From contig NZ_RSCL01000002.1 in NCBI RefSeq assembly GCF_003991905.1, positions 339,142-403,141 of the forward strand: a DNA stretch of 64,000 bases, read 5' to 3'. This DNA comes from Dulcicalothrix desertica PCC 7102 (GTDB lineage Bacteria; Cyanobacteriota; Cyanobacteriia; Cyanobacteriales; Nostocaceae). The notes under the pieces were generated by a model, which saw only the letters and a list, made by a program, of their open reading frames with translations, was not told the DNA's origin and did not search any database. Shown here piece after piece: positions 27,850 through 37,446 of the stretch; positions within the stretch are counted from its first letter, which is position 1, and every line of letters begins with the position of its first letter. Both the position numbers and the translations under genes were made by a program.

Positions 27850-30357
27850 ATGAGAGAAGCGCCATTTTTGCAGTCCTTGACGCAGCGATTGACAAAAGTA
27901 CGGCGGTGGTATAAAAAACTACGCCGTAATTGTTCATCTGAAGCATTACAAGAGTTATACGTAGTTCAACCTCAGCTTTATAGTGTGGCAAAGTTAGCGA
28001 ATCACGGGCTACGAGTTTATACTCATCGGCTACGAGAAGTATTTAGACGCACACCTGTAATTTTTGCTGCTTCGCTTATATTACTGACGGCAGTAATTGG
28101 GCATAGTTGGTATAATCAACCGCAGGTCAAAAATGGAAGTACTGCGATTGTGACAGTACAGGCGCCAAGTACAAAAGTTTTAGAGAATAAGTACGCTACT
28201 CAATCTAAGCGTGATGCAATTGCCTTAAAGTTGACGCCTGTATTGATGATTGATAAAAGTGCTAATAATCAGGTTGGGCAAAAACTCGAAACAATTGTGG
28301 CACAAGGGAATAATATTCGTAACCTGGCTGGTTCTTTTCCGTATTTTGATACTATTGTTCTAAGTGTGCCTACGCAGCGTTATTTACGTTCGACATCAAA
28401 TAATGAATGGGAAGCATTTAGGTTTGCCGTAGTTCACCCAACTAAGCAATCGCAGTTTTCACAAGCACTTTTAGTATCAGGCGCCGACATCGAAACACAG
28501 ACGAATTCAAAATTAACTGTAAGCAGTGCTTTGACTCAAGCATTGTCAGAAGTTGAAACCTACCGTTTAACTACATCAGAGCAAAATATTCCTATATTAA
28601 CACAAAAAATTGCTTTATCACGTCAAAGGTATAAAGCCGCCAAAGCTCAAATTTCAGAAATAATTAATCAACCAAACGCAGTATATAACGAGAGATTAGT
28701 AGATTTAACAGAAGAAGACTGGAAAAACACCCAAACTTTAATTAAACAAATTGCCGAACGGATGTTAGCTCAAGGTATTTCACCTGGTTTACCAAAAAGC
28801 GTACTAACTGAAGCAGTAAGATTGAATGTTCAATCATCATCGGTACCAAAAGAAGCACAAGAATTAGCGACAAAAGTACTATTGAACGTATTGCAACCAA
28901 ACCTGATAACCGATGGAGCGAAAACGCAAGCAAATGTAGAAGTTGCTGCTGCTGAAGTCAAACCTGTCATGGTAGAGGTCAAACAAAATGCAATTATTGT
29001 TCGTCAAGGAGAAAAAATAACAGATTGGCATCTTTTAGTTTTAGAAAGCTATGGTTTGATTGACCGTGAAGTTAACTGGGTCGCTTTACTGCTTCTTGCA
29101 ACTGCCATTAGTGGCGCCATTCTAGTTTTTGCAGCTGTTGATAAACGGGTAAAATATCTTAAACGCACAAGAGACCGAATTTTAATTTTATTGCTAACTC
29201 TAAGTACACCACTAGTATTGACAATGGGTACCTACTATACAACTTGGAGTGCAGTTTCATTATTATTAGGCAGCTTTTACGGAACTCGTATTAGTCTTAC
29301 AGTCATTGGATTATTAACAGTACTACTACCATTAAACTTTGGGGTTAGTAAAATTGCACTATTTGCCGGAGCGACAGGAGCATTTTTAGGAAGCTACATG
29401 GCACATAAACGACGTTCACGGGAAGAGTTAGCGTTGTTAGGAATAGGAATAGCAGTAACACAAGGTTGTGTATTTTTAGTTTTGACAATTATATTTGGTG
29501 GTGTATCGGTAGGTAAATGGTACTCTGTATTAACAAATTCGTTGTTATTCGCTTGTTCAGGATTATGTTGGAGCATTGTAGCTTTAGGTTTAAGTTCTTA
29601 CTTAGAACAACTATTTGACTTAGTAACTCCAATTCGTTTGGCAGAACTTGCAAATCCTAACCGTCCACTGTTAAAAAGTCTTGCAGCGAAAACTCCAGGA
29701 ACATTCCAACATACTTTATTCGTTTCAAGTCTTGCGGAAGCAGCAGCTTGTAAACTTGGGTGTAACGTTGAACTAGTCAGAGCAGGGACTTTATATCATG
29801 ATATTGGTAAAATGCACGACCCCAAAGCATTTATCGAAAATCAAATGGGGGGACCAAATAAACATGATACCGAGATCAACGACCCTTGGTTAAGTGCAGA
29901 AATTATTAAGAAGCATGTCAGTGAAGGTTTGGTGATAGCGCGTAAACACCGATTACCAACAGCAATACAAACTTTTATTCCCGAACATCAAGGAACAATG
30001 CAAATTGCTTATTTTTATCATCAAGCACAGCAAATAGCAAAAGAGAATCCTTTTATAGAAATAAACGAAGCAGATTTTCGCTACGATGGTCCTATTCCTC
30101 AGTCACGCGAAACGGCAATAGTAATGTTAGCAGACTCTTGTGAAGCTGCACTGCGAAGCCTTAAAGATACAACATACGAGCAAGCGTTAGCAGTTGTTAA
30201 CAATATATTGCGCGGACGCTGGCAAGATAATCAACTTATAGACTCAGGACTAACGCGCGCGGAAATGACGCAAATAGCAGAAATTTTCGTAAAAGTATGG
30301 CAACAGTTCCATCACAAACGCATCGCTTACCCCAAATTAAAACCCTGTAAAGATTAA
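27850..30357 (+). CDS. PgpH-type 7TM-HD phosphohydrolase
   Basis: This 835-residue membrane protein matches the 7TMR-HD family, whose characterised member PgpH hydrolyses cyclic di-AMP. One helix lies near residues 75-92, followed by a large extracytoplasmic 7TMR-HDED region (to about 405). Several membrane helices span about 410-590. The cytoplasmic HD domain then carries HTLFVSSLAEAAACKLG, TLYHDIGKMHDP near 650 and EHQGT near 715. The HD metal residues are intact. An in-frame TTG at 27847 precedes the ATG at 27850; I choose the ATG. Control of turgor and potassium through c-di-AMP is the likely role (inference from the family). Confidence 0.9.
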   Translation: MREAPFLQSLTQRLTKVRRWYKKLRRNCSSEALQELYVVQPQLYSVAKLANHGLRVYTHRLREVFRRTPVIFAASLILLTAVIGHSWYNQPQVKNGSTAIVTVQAPSTKVLENKYATQSKRDAIALKLTPVLMIDKSANNQVGQKLETIVAQGNNIRNLAGSFPYFDTIVLSVPTQRYLRSTSNNEWEAFRFAVVHPTKQSQFSQALLVSGADIETQTNSKLTVSSALTQALSEVETYRLTTSEQNIPILTQKIALSRQRYKAAKAQISEIINQPNAVYNERLVDLTEEDWKNTQTLIKQIAERMLAQGISPGLPKSVLTEAVRLNVQSSSVPKEAQELATKVLLNVLQPNLITDGAKTQANVEVAAAEVKPVMVEVKQNAIIVRQGEKITDWHLLVLESYGLIDREVNWVALLLLATAISGAILVFAAVDKRVKYLKRTRDRILILLLTLSTPLVLTMGTYYTTWSAVSLLLGSFYGTRISLTVIGLLTVLLPLNFGVSKIALFAGATGAFLGSYMAHKRRSREELALLGIGIAVTQGCVFLVLTIIFGGVSVGKWYSVLTNSLLFACSGLCWSIVALGLSSYLEQLFDLVTPIRLAELANPNRPLLKSLAAKTPGTFQHTLFVSSLAEAAACKLGCNVELVRAGTLYHDIGKMHDPKAFIENQMGGPNKHDTEINDPWLSAEIIKKHVSEGLVIARKHRLPTAIQTFIPEHQGTMQIAYFYHQAQQIAKENPFIEINEADFRYDGPIPQSRETAIVMLADSCEAALRSLKDTTYEQALAVVNNILRGRWQDNQLIDSGLTRAEMTQIAEIFVKVWQQFHHKRIAYPKLKPCKD

Positions 30358-30360
30358 ATC

Positions 30361-30388
30361 TTGTAGCACAGGCATCTTGCCTGTGCAG
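30361..30388. repeat. GCACAGGC-family inverted repeat
   Basis: TTGTAGCACAGGC and GCCTGTGC form a hairpin immediately after the HD phosphohydrolase stop codon. It is a second copy of the element at 6251-6293 and may serve as a terminator. Confidence 0.6.
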
Positions 30389-30459
30389 TAGTATTCTTTT
30401 TTACCAATTACTAAAAACAAGAGAAAGACAAGGTATACCAAAACTTTATGAAAAATTGT

Positions 30460-30590
30460 CATTCTGAGCGTAGCGAAGAATCTCTTTTATGTTCAAGCTT
30501 TTTAGATGCTTCGTTCCTCAGCATGACATTATAAGAGAGATGCTACCCTGCGGGAAAACTGCGTTAACGTTCCTCAGCATGACAGAAAAG
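30460..30590. repeat. TCATTCTGAGCG / CTCAGCATGACA repeat cluster
   Basis: The word TGTCATTCTGAGCGTAGCGA starts at about 30462, followed by two partner words of the form TTCCTCAGCATGACA. The module GATGCTACCCTGCGGGAAAA near 30540 recurs with one change at 59416. Related arrays occur at 47.8, 53.9, 58.3 and 59.4 kb. Confidence 0.75.
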
Positions 30591-30591
30591 T

Positions 30592-30938
30592 TTATAAGGA
30601 TTCGCGTACAAGGTGAATTTGTTTGACTTGTGATTGAATTTCGATTTCTAGGTCTTTTAAGCGTTTTGCTTCTGCTTTGATGTCAATTTCGTGAGATTGT
30701 TTTTGTTTGAGTAAGTTATCTAACTCCTGTTTTCGTGAGTTTATATCTGAGTTGATGCGTGTACCAATTAGATTTGCATAATCATTGAAGCATTGTTGAA
30801 CACCTTCAAAAATTGGGCGCCATTGTTCTTCTGCAATTTGCGGTAGGTGTTTTGCAAATTCTTTTCTGGTAGCATTGATTAATGTACGACGGACGTATTC
30901 AGCTTGTAGTGCTACAACTCCAATACCTCCTAGAATTG
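30592..30938 (-). pseudogene. 3' remnant of a dynamin-like GTPase gene
   Basis: Read on the minus strand, an open frame runs from the inner edge of the MITE-like element to a TAA at 30592. It includes GGIGVVALQAEYVRRTLINA, EEQWRPIFEGVQQCFNDYAN and SRKQELDNLLKQKQSHEID. A short hydrophobic piece is followed by a long charged helix. This resembles the C-terminal trunk of cyanobacterial dynamin-family proteins (recognition from memory). The GTPase domain and everything else upstream are missing. On the far side of the element I find no continuation, so the gene was cut off rather than merely interrupted. Confidence 0.55.
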
Positions 30939-31134
30939 CGGCTCTTCCGTACTTTACGTGCTAAATCTGTTGAAAAATCAGGTTTAAATCTTTGCTGTGC
31001 TTATCTTAGAGCTATTATTACCTTTATAAATATCAAATTAATTAAATTTCATCTATAAGTGCCTGTAAGTCTTGATTTTAAAGGATAATTATCGATTTAA
31101 ATTCAAATTTAGCACGTAAAGTACGGAAGAGCCG
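30939..31134. mobile_element. MITE-like element with 28-bp perfect inverted repeats
   Basis: The 196-bp element has a left arm at 30939-30966 (CGGCTCTTCC, then GTACTTTACGTGCTAAAT) that is the exact reverse complement of the right arm at 31107-31134. The interior is AT-rich and non-coding. No target-site duplication is visible. It ends the dynamin-like remnant on its left side. Arm length and size fit a MITE or a solo-IS deletion product; the source transposon is not in the window. Confidence 0.8.
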
Positions 31135-31188
31135 TAACTAAGTCACACCACCAAAATCATCAAAACTTTATAATTTTATTACGTTCAT

Positions 31189-31216
31189 GTAGAGACGTGA
31201 TTAATCACGTCTCTAC
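31189..31216. repeat. GTAGAGACG palindrome family, copy 1
   Basis: A perfect 28-base palindrome (half-site GTAGAGACGTGATT) lies 14 bases from the stop codon of the TPR gene. An identical copy follows the S9 peptidase stop at 42060-42087, with variant copies at 51303 and 60896. Confidence 0.85.
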
Positions 31217-31229
31217 AGTATAATGATAA

Positions 31230-32110
31230 TTATTGCGATGAAGTAATCTCGGTAAGTAAATCTGATACTCTTTGATGAAAAGCTATATTTTTATGCTCTA
31301 AAGCAATTTCCGCAGCTTTCTGTAAATCTTCAATCGCACCTTCTCGCTTACCTTGACGATGTTTTGCTAAACCTCTTCCCCAAAAGCCATATTCATCACA
31401 AGCAGATACTAAAGTTACACCTTTAGCTTCAATACCAATTGCTTCTTGATAATCTTCATTTGCTGCTTCTTCGTCACCAAGTTCATAGAAAATATTACCG
31501 CGAAGATAGTAAGAAGCATGTGGACTATATTTATAAGTTCCCGATACTATCTCTAATGCTTTATAGTCAAGAGACTCAACATAACTCTTATTGTAACTGT
31601 TATCAATGACTTTAGTTAAGTTCTTTATCGCTTTGGCTACATTACCGTTTAAATACTGTTGACAAGCTAAATTGTAATAAATATAAGCATTTGGTTGTAA
31701 TCTAATTAAATGGGTAAAATCTTCAATTGCCCCTTGTGTGTCACCCATATACGAACGAGCGGCGCCACGTCCATAGTAAGCTCTATAATACTGAGGATTT
31801 AATTCAATTGCGCGACTGCAATCTTCTATAGCAGCTTCGTTTTCGCCAATCATGGCACGAGCAAGACTCGTTCTGTATAAGCTTGAGCGTTTTGAGGATT
31901 TATTTGAAGAGTTTGATTTAAATCTTCAATTGCTGCTTCATATTCAGCAATAACAACTCTAGCTATTCCTCGATTTACATAAGCTACTTCATCTTGGGGA
32001 TTGCACTGAATAGCTAAACTGTAATTATCGATTGCACTTTTGTAATTACCAAAATTGTAGAGAAGGGCGCCAAATGAAGTCAATCCCGATGAAAGTATTA
32101 AATCAATCAT
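31230..32110 (-). pseudogene. TPR-repeat protein gene split by a one-base frameshift
   Basis: Two frames, 32110-31850 and 31853-31230, encode successive tetratricopeptide repeats. The first breaks off after NAQAYTERV; adding one G near 31866 restores CGA GGT CTT GCT, that is TERGLARAMIGENEAAIED, exactly what a TPR helix needs. The restored product would have about 290 residues and seven or eight TPR units, including YVNRGIARVVIAEYEAAIED and YYGRGAARSYMGDTQGAIED. This is either a real inactivating deletion or a sequencing error. The gene for a membrane protein lies 43 bases upstream on the same strand. Confidence 0.85.
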
Positions 32111-32153
32111 TTTGTTAGTATATTTAAGTGTGAGTTAAATGTGAGTGCGTTAC

Positions 32154-32735
32154 TTATCTTCGTGCGGCAGCAATTAAGCGTTGGTTAACGGCGTATTCAA
32201 ATTGATAAAGAAAAGCTGCAATAATAATTTGAATGATGATGGGGACAACTCTCCAAACATTCCAACCGTCTGTAAAAAATCTAAGAAAATAATACGAGAG
32301 AGCGTTGTCTGTTAAGAATAAAGCTAAGGTAGTATAGGCAATGGCAGAAGATATTAGCTTTGCTACCCAACCAAATAATCCTTGCCACCAACTCATAATT
32401 CCAGGAAAGGTACCTGGCACTGTCTCTGTATCGGGAAGTTTGGTTTCTGGGAAAAAGTTATCTAATATTCTATGCATCCAATGATGGGCAAAAGCAACTA
32501 CTGCGATTGGAGATAATAACGCAAGCAGTAACAGCACGTACCAAACTCTTACGGGTACATGGCGCCAGTTAATGAGTAAGATAATATGTTCATATATCTC
32601 AGTTAGTACATATTGCCAAGCTAGCAGTAATAATATTAAACCTACTGCGTTTACCCAAGCGCGCGCTCCAGGTATTAAAGTAGGTAGTTGAGGAGATGGC
32701 GCCCCAAAAGGTGAATTTGCCATGATTATTATCAA
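32154..32735 (-). CDS. Hypothetical membrane protein
   Basis: I do not recognise this 193-residue protein. It has four hydrophobic segments: about residues 27-48, 62-84, 118-142 and 158-180. A soluble loop with Pro and Glu lies between the second and third. The N-terminus MIIIMANSPFGAPSPQLP suggests the real start may be the ATG at 32723. It shares a strand with the frameshifted TPR gene 43 bases downstream and diverges from the AraC regulator gene. No enzymatic motif is visible. Confidence 0.7.
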   Translation of the reverse strand: MIIIMANSPFGAPSPQLPTLIPGARAWVNAVGLILLLLAWQYVLTEIYEHIILLINWRHVPVRVWYVLLLLALLSPIAVVAFAHHWMHRILDNFFPETKLPDTETVPGTFPGIMSWWQGLFGWVAKLISSAIAYTTLALFLTDNALSYYFLRFFTDGWNVWRVVPIIIQIIIAAFLYQFEYAVNQRLIAAARR

Positions 32736-32865
32736 AAGCCTAAAGATTACACGAAATAACTAGATAGTTATTCAAAGATTATATTACTCTTACTTTTAGG
32801 CGCCATCCTGGTTACTACCAAAATTTACATCAAAATTTCATAAAGTTAAGAAATTCTAAGAAACT

Positions 32866-33717
32866 ATGGCTAATTATGAACCACCCGAACACTTGCATCT
32901 GCTTGATAGCTTTGAGTTAGGATGGGATAACTTAAATTTGATTTATGAGATTGAACCTGCAGACTGTACACCGGAAATTGAGCTTGGGATGGATTTTATT
33001 TGTATTGCGCTAGATAATTTTTGCGCTAGCTTTATGATGGATGCACGTTGGCGCCGATGCGAGTATGCCAAGGGAGACATTATTATTATTCCATCGACGC
33101 AGGTTTTTCCTCGGACGCAGCTTGATAGAGAAACACCTTTGCTTGAGTTATTTTTAAACCGTGACATACTTAGAGATGCTGCTGCTAATTTTGGTAGTTC
33201 TGATATAGAACTGGTGCGACAATTACAAGTAAATGACCCATTGATAGAACAGATGGGACTTGCAATGATGGCAGAAGTTAAAATTGGTGGCGCCAGTAGT
33301 AGGCTGTATATTGAATCAATGACAACTGCTTTAACAGTACATTTACTGAGGAGATATTGTTCGCGTAGTCTTGAAATTAAGCAATATACAGATGGGTTGC
33401 CTAAATATAAGCTTGATCAAATAATTGAGTATATTAGAACACACCTAGAAAATAATTTAACGCTTCAGGAATTAGCGGGTGTAGTTTGCATTAGTACAAC
33501 TTATTTTGCTAGTTTGTTTAAACAGTCGATGGGAGTTACTCCACATCAGTATGTAACGCAATGTCGCGTTGAAAAAGCCAAGCAGTTGCTTAGACAAACT
33601 CATTTAACATTAGTTGAAGTTTGTCTACAAGTTGGTTTTCAAAATCAAAGCCACTTCACTAGAGTTTTTAAACAATATACTAAGCTTACACCTAAAGTTT
33701 ATAGAGATTTACTTTAG
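32866..33717 (+). CDS. AraC-family transcriptional regulator
   Basis: The 283-residue protein ends in a double helix-turn-helix AraC domain (about 185-283): LTLQELAGVVCISTTYFASLFKQ, then LVEVCLQVGFQNQSHFTRVF and the final LTPKVYRD. The N-terminal half is a likely cupin-type sensing domain (about 30-150). The ligand is unknown. It stands divergent to the 193-residue membrane protein gene and directly upstream of a ferric-reductase-like membrane gene, either of which could be its target (inference). Helix-turn-helix features are complete, so it should bind DNA. Confidence 0.92.
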   Translation: MANYEPPEHLHLLDSFELGWDNLNLIYEIEPADCTPEIELGMDFICIALDNFCASFMMDARWRRCEYAKGDIIIIPSTQVFPRTQLDRETPLLELFLNRDILRDAAANFGSSDIELVRQLQVNDPLIEQMGLAMMAEVKIGGASSRLYIESMTTALTVHLLRRYCSRSLEIKQYTDGLPKYKLDQIIEYIRTHLENNLTLQELAGVVCISTTYFASLFKQSMGVTPHQYVTQCRVEKAKQLLRQTHLTLVEVCLQVGFQNQSHFTRVFKQYTKLTPKVYRDLL

Positions 33718-33817
33718 ATTCATAAGTTTAGAACATTTTTTAAAAGAATAGGCAAGACGCTAGTTATATAGATTTTTTAGACTTACTACCTATCAGAGTA
33801 TATGTAGGTATTTTGGC

Positions 33818-34405
33818 ATGATAGGTACATATTTACAAAAATGGCGCCTTGTTAGTTTTACTACGTTGTTTGTTGGTTTAATGATAATTACGATTATATT
33901 GTTACAGGGTATGAACGAGTCAGCTATGCGAATGATGATTCGTGCTACTGGTAGAACATCTTTATTATTGTTCTTGAGTGCTTTTATTGCTTCTTCACTT
34001 CGTAAACTTTGGTTTAGTCCAATATCAAATTGGCTGATTAAAAATCGTCGGTATCTCGGTTTATCTATGGCTGTATCGCATACCTATCATGCTTTTGCGT
34101 TGTTGGGTTTATGGTATGTTACGGCAGGAGTGGCGCCAGCAATTGACCCTTTGGGAACAATTGGTTATATATTATTATTTGCGATGACTGTTACATCGTT
34201 TGAAAAACCCGCTAAATATTTAGGTAAGCGTAATTGGCAAATTTTACATACTACAGGTATGCATTTCTTGTGGTTGGGTTTAGTTGCTGAGTATATTTTG
34301 AGATTAACTAAATCACCATTTATTGCTTTGCCTTTGTTGAGTTTATTAGTTGTAGTGATGATATTGCGTATTGTTGCCGCACTGGGGGATGAGTTAGCTG
34401 TTTAG
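33818..34405 (+). CDS. Ferric-reductase-like heme membrane protein
   Basis: This 195-residue protein has about six hydrophobic helices and the pattern of the ferric reductase-like transmembrane (FRD/YedZ) domain. RATGRTSLLLFLSAFIASSL is followed by NRRYLGLSMAVSHTYHAFAL and by WQILHTTGMHFLWLGL. The histidine pairs in the last two blocks are candidate heme ligands across two helices. No flavin or NAD domain is attached, so it resembles the heme subunit MsrQ or a stand-alone cytochrome. It lies 100 bases after the araC-like gene and may be controlled by it. Confidence 0.78.
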   Translation: MIGTYLQKWRLVSFTTLFVGLMIITIILLQGMNESAMRMMIRATGRTSLLLFLSAFIASSLRKLWFSPISNWLIKNRRYLGLSMAVSHTYHAFALLGLWYVTAGVAPAIDPLGTIGYILLFAMTVTSFEKPAKYLGKRNWQILHTTGMHFLWLGLVAEYILRLTKSPFIALPLLSLLVVVMILRIVAALGDELAV

Positions 34406-34429
34406 AATTTACAAAATTTTCTTGTAAGG

Positions 34430-34545
34430 TTTCTTGTGGGGTTTCTTGTGGGGTGGGCATCCTTGCCCGCCCTCTTAAGTTTGGAACGGGCAAGGATGCC
34501 CATTCCACAAGAGGTGCCCATTCCACAAGAGGTGCCCATTCCACT
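34430..34545. repeat. Inverted repeat GGGCATCCTTGCCCG with short tandem repeats
   Basis: Arms GGGCATCCTTGCCCG (34455-34469) and CGGGCAAGGATGCCC (34487-34501) are exact reverse complements. They are flanked on the left by two GTTTCTTGTGGGG units and on the right by repeated CATTCCACAAGAGGTGCC. A related hairpin follows ribH at 58111-58134. It lies between convergent genes and may end both transcripts. Confidence 0.75.
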
Positions 34546-34563
34546 GTTATGTATTTTATTAAA

Positions 34564-37446
34564 TTATGCTGTGACTACGGGTGGGTAATGTTTTAGTACT
34601 TGTTTTAAGTAATACCCGGTGTGTGATGTTTCGTTTTTGGCAACATCTTCGGGTGTTCCTACTACTATTAATTCCCCTCCTTTGTCTCCTCCTTCGGGAC
34701 CTAGGTCTATTACCCAGTCGGAACAACGAATAACATCTAGGTTATGTTCGATTAATAAGACGGAGTTGCCTTTGTCTACTAGTCTTTGTAGTACATCTAG
34801 CAATTTATGTACGTCGTAGAACGATAAACCTGTTGTTGGTTCGTCGATTAAATAAAGTGTTTTGCCTGTTGCACGTCGAGATAGTTCTGTTGCTAATTTG
34901 ACTCGCTGTGCTTCTCCACCCGATAATGTTGTGGCTGGTTGTCCGAGTCGAACGTAACCTAAACCGACATCTACTAAGGTTTGTAATCTCACTACTGCTT
35001 TGGGAATGTTTTGGAAAAATTCTAAACTTTCCTCTACAGTCATGTTGAGAACGTCGGCAATTGATTTATTTTTATATTTTACTTGCAGGGTTTCACGATT
35101 GTATCTGGCGCCTTTACAAACTTCGCACTGAACGTAAACGTCAGGTAAAAAGTTCATTTCAATGACGTTTACCCCTTGTCCACTACAAGCTTCGCAACGT
35201 CCCCCTTTGACGTTAAACGAAAATTGTCCAGCTTTGTAACCACGCGCTTTTGCTTCGACGGTTTGACAAAATACGTCGCGGATAACATCGAAAACACCTG
35301 TGTAAGTTGCAGGGTTTGAGCGTGGTGTACGACCAATGGGTGATTGGTCGATAACTATGGCTTTATCTATTGCACTCAACCCTTGAATGCCATCTACATC
35401 TTTGGGAGATGGAACTCTCTTAGTTATATGGTGTTGTAGTGCTGGATAAAGTATTTCGTTAATTAATGTTGATTTTCCTGAACCAGATACACCTGTCACC
35501 GAAACAAGCTTACCAAGAGGTATTTCGACGGTGATATTTTTTAAATTGTTGCGACAGGCATTTTTAATGATTAAATTTAAGCCGTTGCCTTCGCGTCGTG
35601 TTCCTGGGGTTTGAATTACTTTTCGTCCTGATAGGTATGCTCCTGTTAGTGAGTCGTCTGCATCTAGTAATGCTTGTAAATTACCTTGTGCAACAATGTT
35701 ACCTCCATGCAAACCTGCACCTGGTCCAATGTCAACTACATAATCAGCTGCTCGAATTGTTTCTTCGTCATGTTCGACAACTATTAATGTGTTGCCTAAA
35801 TCACGCAGTCGATTTAATGTTCGTAGTAGGCGCCCGTTATCACGTTGATGTAAACCAATACTAGGTTCATCTAATACATATAGTACACCTGTTAAACCTG
35901 AACCAATTTGGGTTGCCAGTCGAATTCGCTGTGCTTCTCCACCAGAAAGGGTCATTGCTGGACGGTCAAGGGTGAGATAATCTAAGCCTACATCTAAAAG
36001 GAATTGTAAACGTGCTTTGATTTCACGTAGTACTAAGTCGGCAATTTGAGCTTGACGTTGGTTTAATTTTAACTGGTCGATACTTACTTGACAGTCGCGT
36101 ATTGATACACTCGTCAAATCTAAAATTCGATGTTGCCCTAAACGTACTGATAAAGCTTCGGGTTTTAAGCGTTTTCCGTGGCAAACTGGACAAGGTTGGT
36201 CTACTAAATATTGCTCTAATTTTTGCTTTACTAGCTCAGAACCACCTTCGTACTGACGCTGCAAAATCGGAATAATACCTCGAAAATGAGGCGTTTTATC
36301 TCCTTTTTCTACCGTCTCACCGTTTAATAGAATTTCACGCTGTTCGTCTTCAAGCTTACACCACTGAGTTTGTAGCTCAAAGTTATGTGCTTTTCCTAAA
36401 CTATATAGTAATTCTAAATAATAAGAATTTTCTTTCTCTGACCAAGGTGCTATTGCTGCATAAACAGGCGCCTCTGGGTTTGGAATCACTAATTCGGGCG
36501 AAAATCTTCTTAATGTGCCAAGTCCATGACAATTTGGACAGGCGCCATAAGGTGAGTTAAAAGAAAATAAACGCGGTGATAGTTCATCCATGACTGCACC
36601 GTGTTCGGGACAAGCAAAGTTTTCAGAGAAAACTATTTCTTGTTCTTCAGTATTATCACCTGATGTGGGCGTGTATAATATTGCAATTATACCTTCAGAA
36701 AGTTTGAGACCTGTAGAAAGTGAGTCTACTAAACGCTCTTGTAGTCCATCTTTTTTAATTAGACGGTCAATAACTACTTCTATAGTATGTGTAAAATTTT
36801 TATCTAAATCTATCGAATCAGATAGTTCGCGCACTTCGCCATTAATGCGAACACGAACAAATCCTTGTGATGCTAAACTTGATAATAATTTTTTGTGAGT
36901 ACCTTTTTTACCACGAACGACGGGTGCAAGAATTTGAAATTTGGTACGGTCGGGTAACTCCATAATTCTATCGACCATTTCATCGATAGTTTGGGGTGCA
37001 ATATTTCGGTCACAAATTGGACAATGGGGTTGCCCTGCACGTCCAAATAACAATCGCATGTAATCGTAAATCTCAGTTACAGTACCAACTGTAGAGCGAG
37101 GATTGTGCGATGTAGACTTTTGGTCAATGGAAATTGCTGGACTTAAGCCCTCAATAGCTTCAACATCGGGTTTGTTTAATTGTCCCAAAAATTGACGTGC
37201 ATAAGCGCTCAAAGATTCAACGTAGCGGCGCTGTCCTTCAGCAAAAATGGTATCAAATGCTAGTGATGATTTACCCGAACCGGATACTCCAGTAAACACA
37301 ATGAGTTTGTCTCTGGGTATTTCCAAGTCAACATCCTTCAAATTATGCTGCCTCGCACCTCGAATGCGAATAGTATTTTGACTATTCATTTGTGGCAGCA
37401 TATGATTTTTCCCGTTTGCGGATGCTGTAATCTGAGTATCAGACAT
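34564..37446 (-). CDS. uvrA: Excinuclease ABC subunit A
   Basis: UvrA of 960 residues is the damage-recognition ATPase of nucleotide excision repair. There are two ABC ATPase modules: Walker A GVSGSGKSSLAFDT near residue 55 and GVSGSGKSTLINEI near 650, with signature motifs LSGGEAQRIRLATQIG and LSGGEAQRVKLATELS. Zinc-binding cysteines occur in CPICDR, in CPNCHGLG, and in the C-terminal CEACSGQG...CEVCKG set. Residue length is normal. The start at 37446 gives a short N-terminal extension before IRGARQHNLKDVDLEIP; an internal ATG near 37401 is possible. It stands alone. Confidence 0.97.
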   Translation of the reverse strand: MSDTQITASANGKNHMLPQMNSQNTIRIRGARQHNLKDVDLEIPRDKLIVFTGVSGSGKSSLAFDTIFAEGQRRYVESLSAYARQFLGQLNKPDVEAIEGLSPAISIDQKSTSHNPRSTVGTVTEIYDYMRLLFGRAGQPHCPICDRNIAPQTIDEMVDRIMELPDRTKFQILAPVVRGKKGTHKKLLSSLASQGFVRVRINGEVRELSDSIDLDKNFTHTIEVVIDRLIKKDGLQERLVDSLSTGLKLSEGIIAILYTPTSGDNTEEQEIVFSENFACPEHGAVMDELSPRLFSFNSPYGACPNCHGLGTLRRFSPELVIPNPEAPVYAAIAPWSEKENSYYLELLYSLGKAHNFELQTQWCKLEDEQREILLNGETVEKGDKTPHFRGIIPILQRQYEGGSELVKQKLEQYLVDQPCPVCHGKRLKPEALSVRLGQHRILDLTSVSIRDCQVSIDQLKLNQRQAQIADLVLREIKARLQFLLDVGLDYLTLDRPAMTLSGGEAQRIRLATQIGSGLTGVLYVLDEPSIGLHQRDNGRLLRTLNRLRDLGNTLIVVEHDEETIRAADYVVDIGPGAGLHGGNIVAQGNLQALLDADDSLTGAYLSGRKVIQTPGTRREGNGLNLIIKNACRNNLKNITVEIPLGKLVSVTGVSGSGKSTLINEILYPALQHHITKRVPSPKDVDGIQGLSAIDKAIVIDQSPIGRTPRSNPATYTGVFDVIRDVFCQTVEAKARGYKAGQFSFNVKGGRCEACSGQGVNVIEMNFLPDVYVQCEVCKGARYNRETLQVKYKNKSIADVLNMTVEESLEFFQNIPKAVVRLQTLVDVGLGYVRLGQPATTLSGGEAQRVKLATELSRRATGKTLYLIDEPTTGLSFYDVHKLLDVLQRLVDKGNSVLLIEHNLDVIRCSDWVIDLGPEGGDKGGELIVVGTPEDVAKNETSHTGYYLKQVLKHYPPVVTA

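Noticed and set aside
35598-35864. 88-residue frame antisense to uvrA, and similar antisense frames in ndhB, uvrA and the RND gene
   Set aside because: They mirror highly conserved coding regions in another frame and show no start signals.
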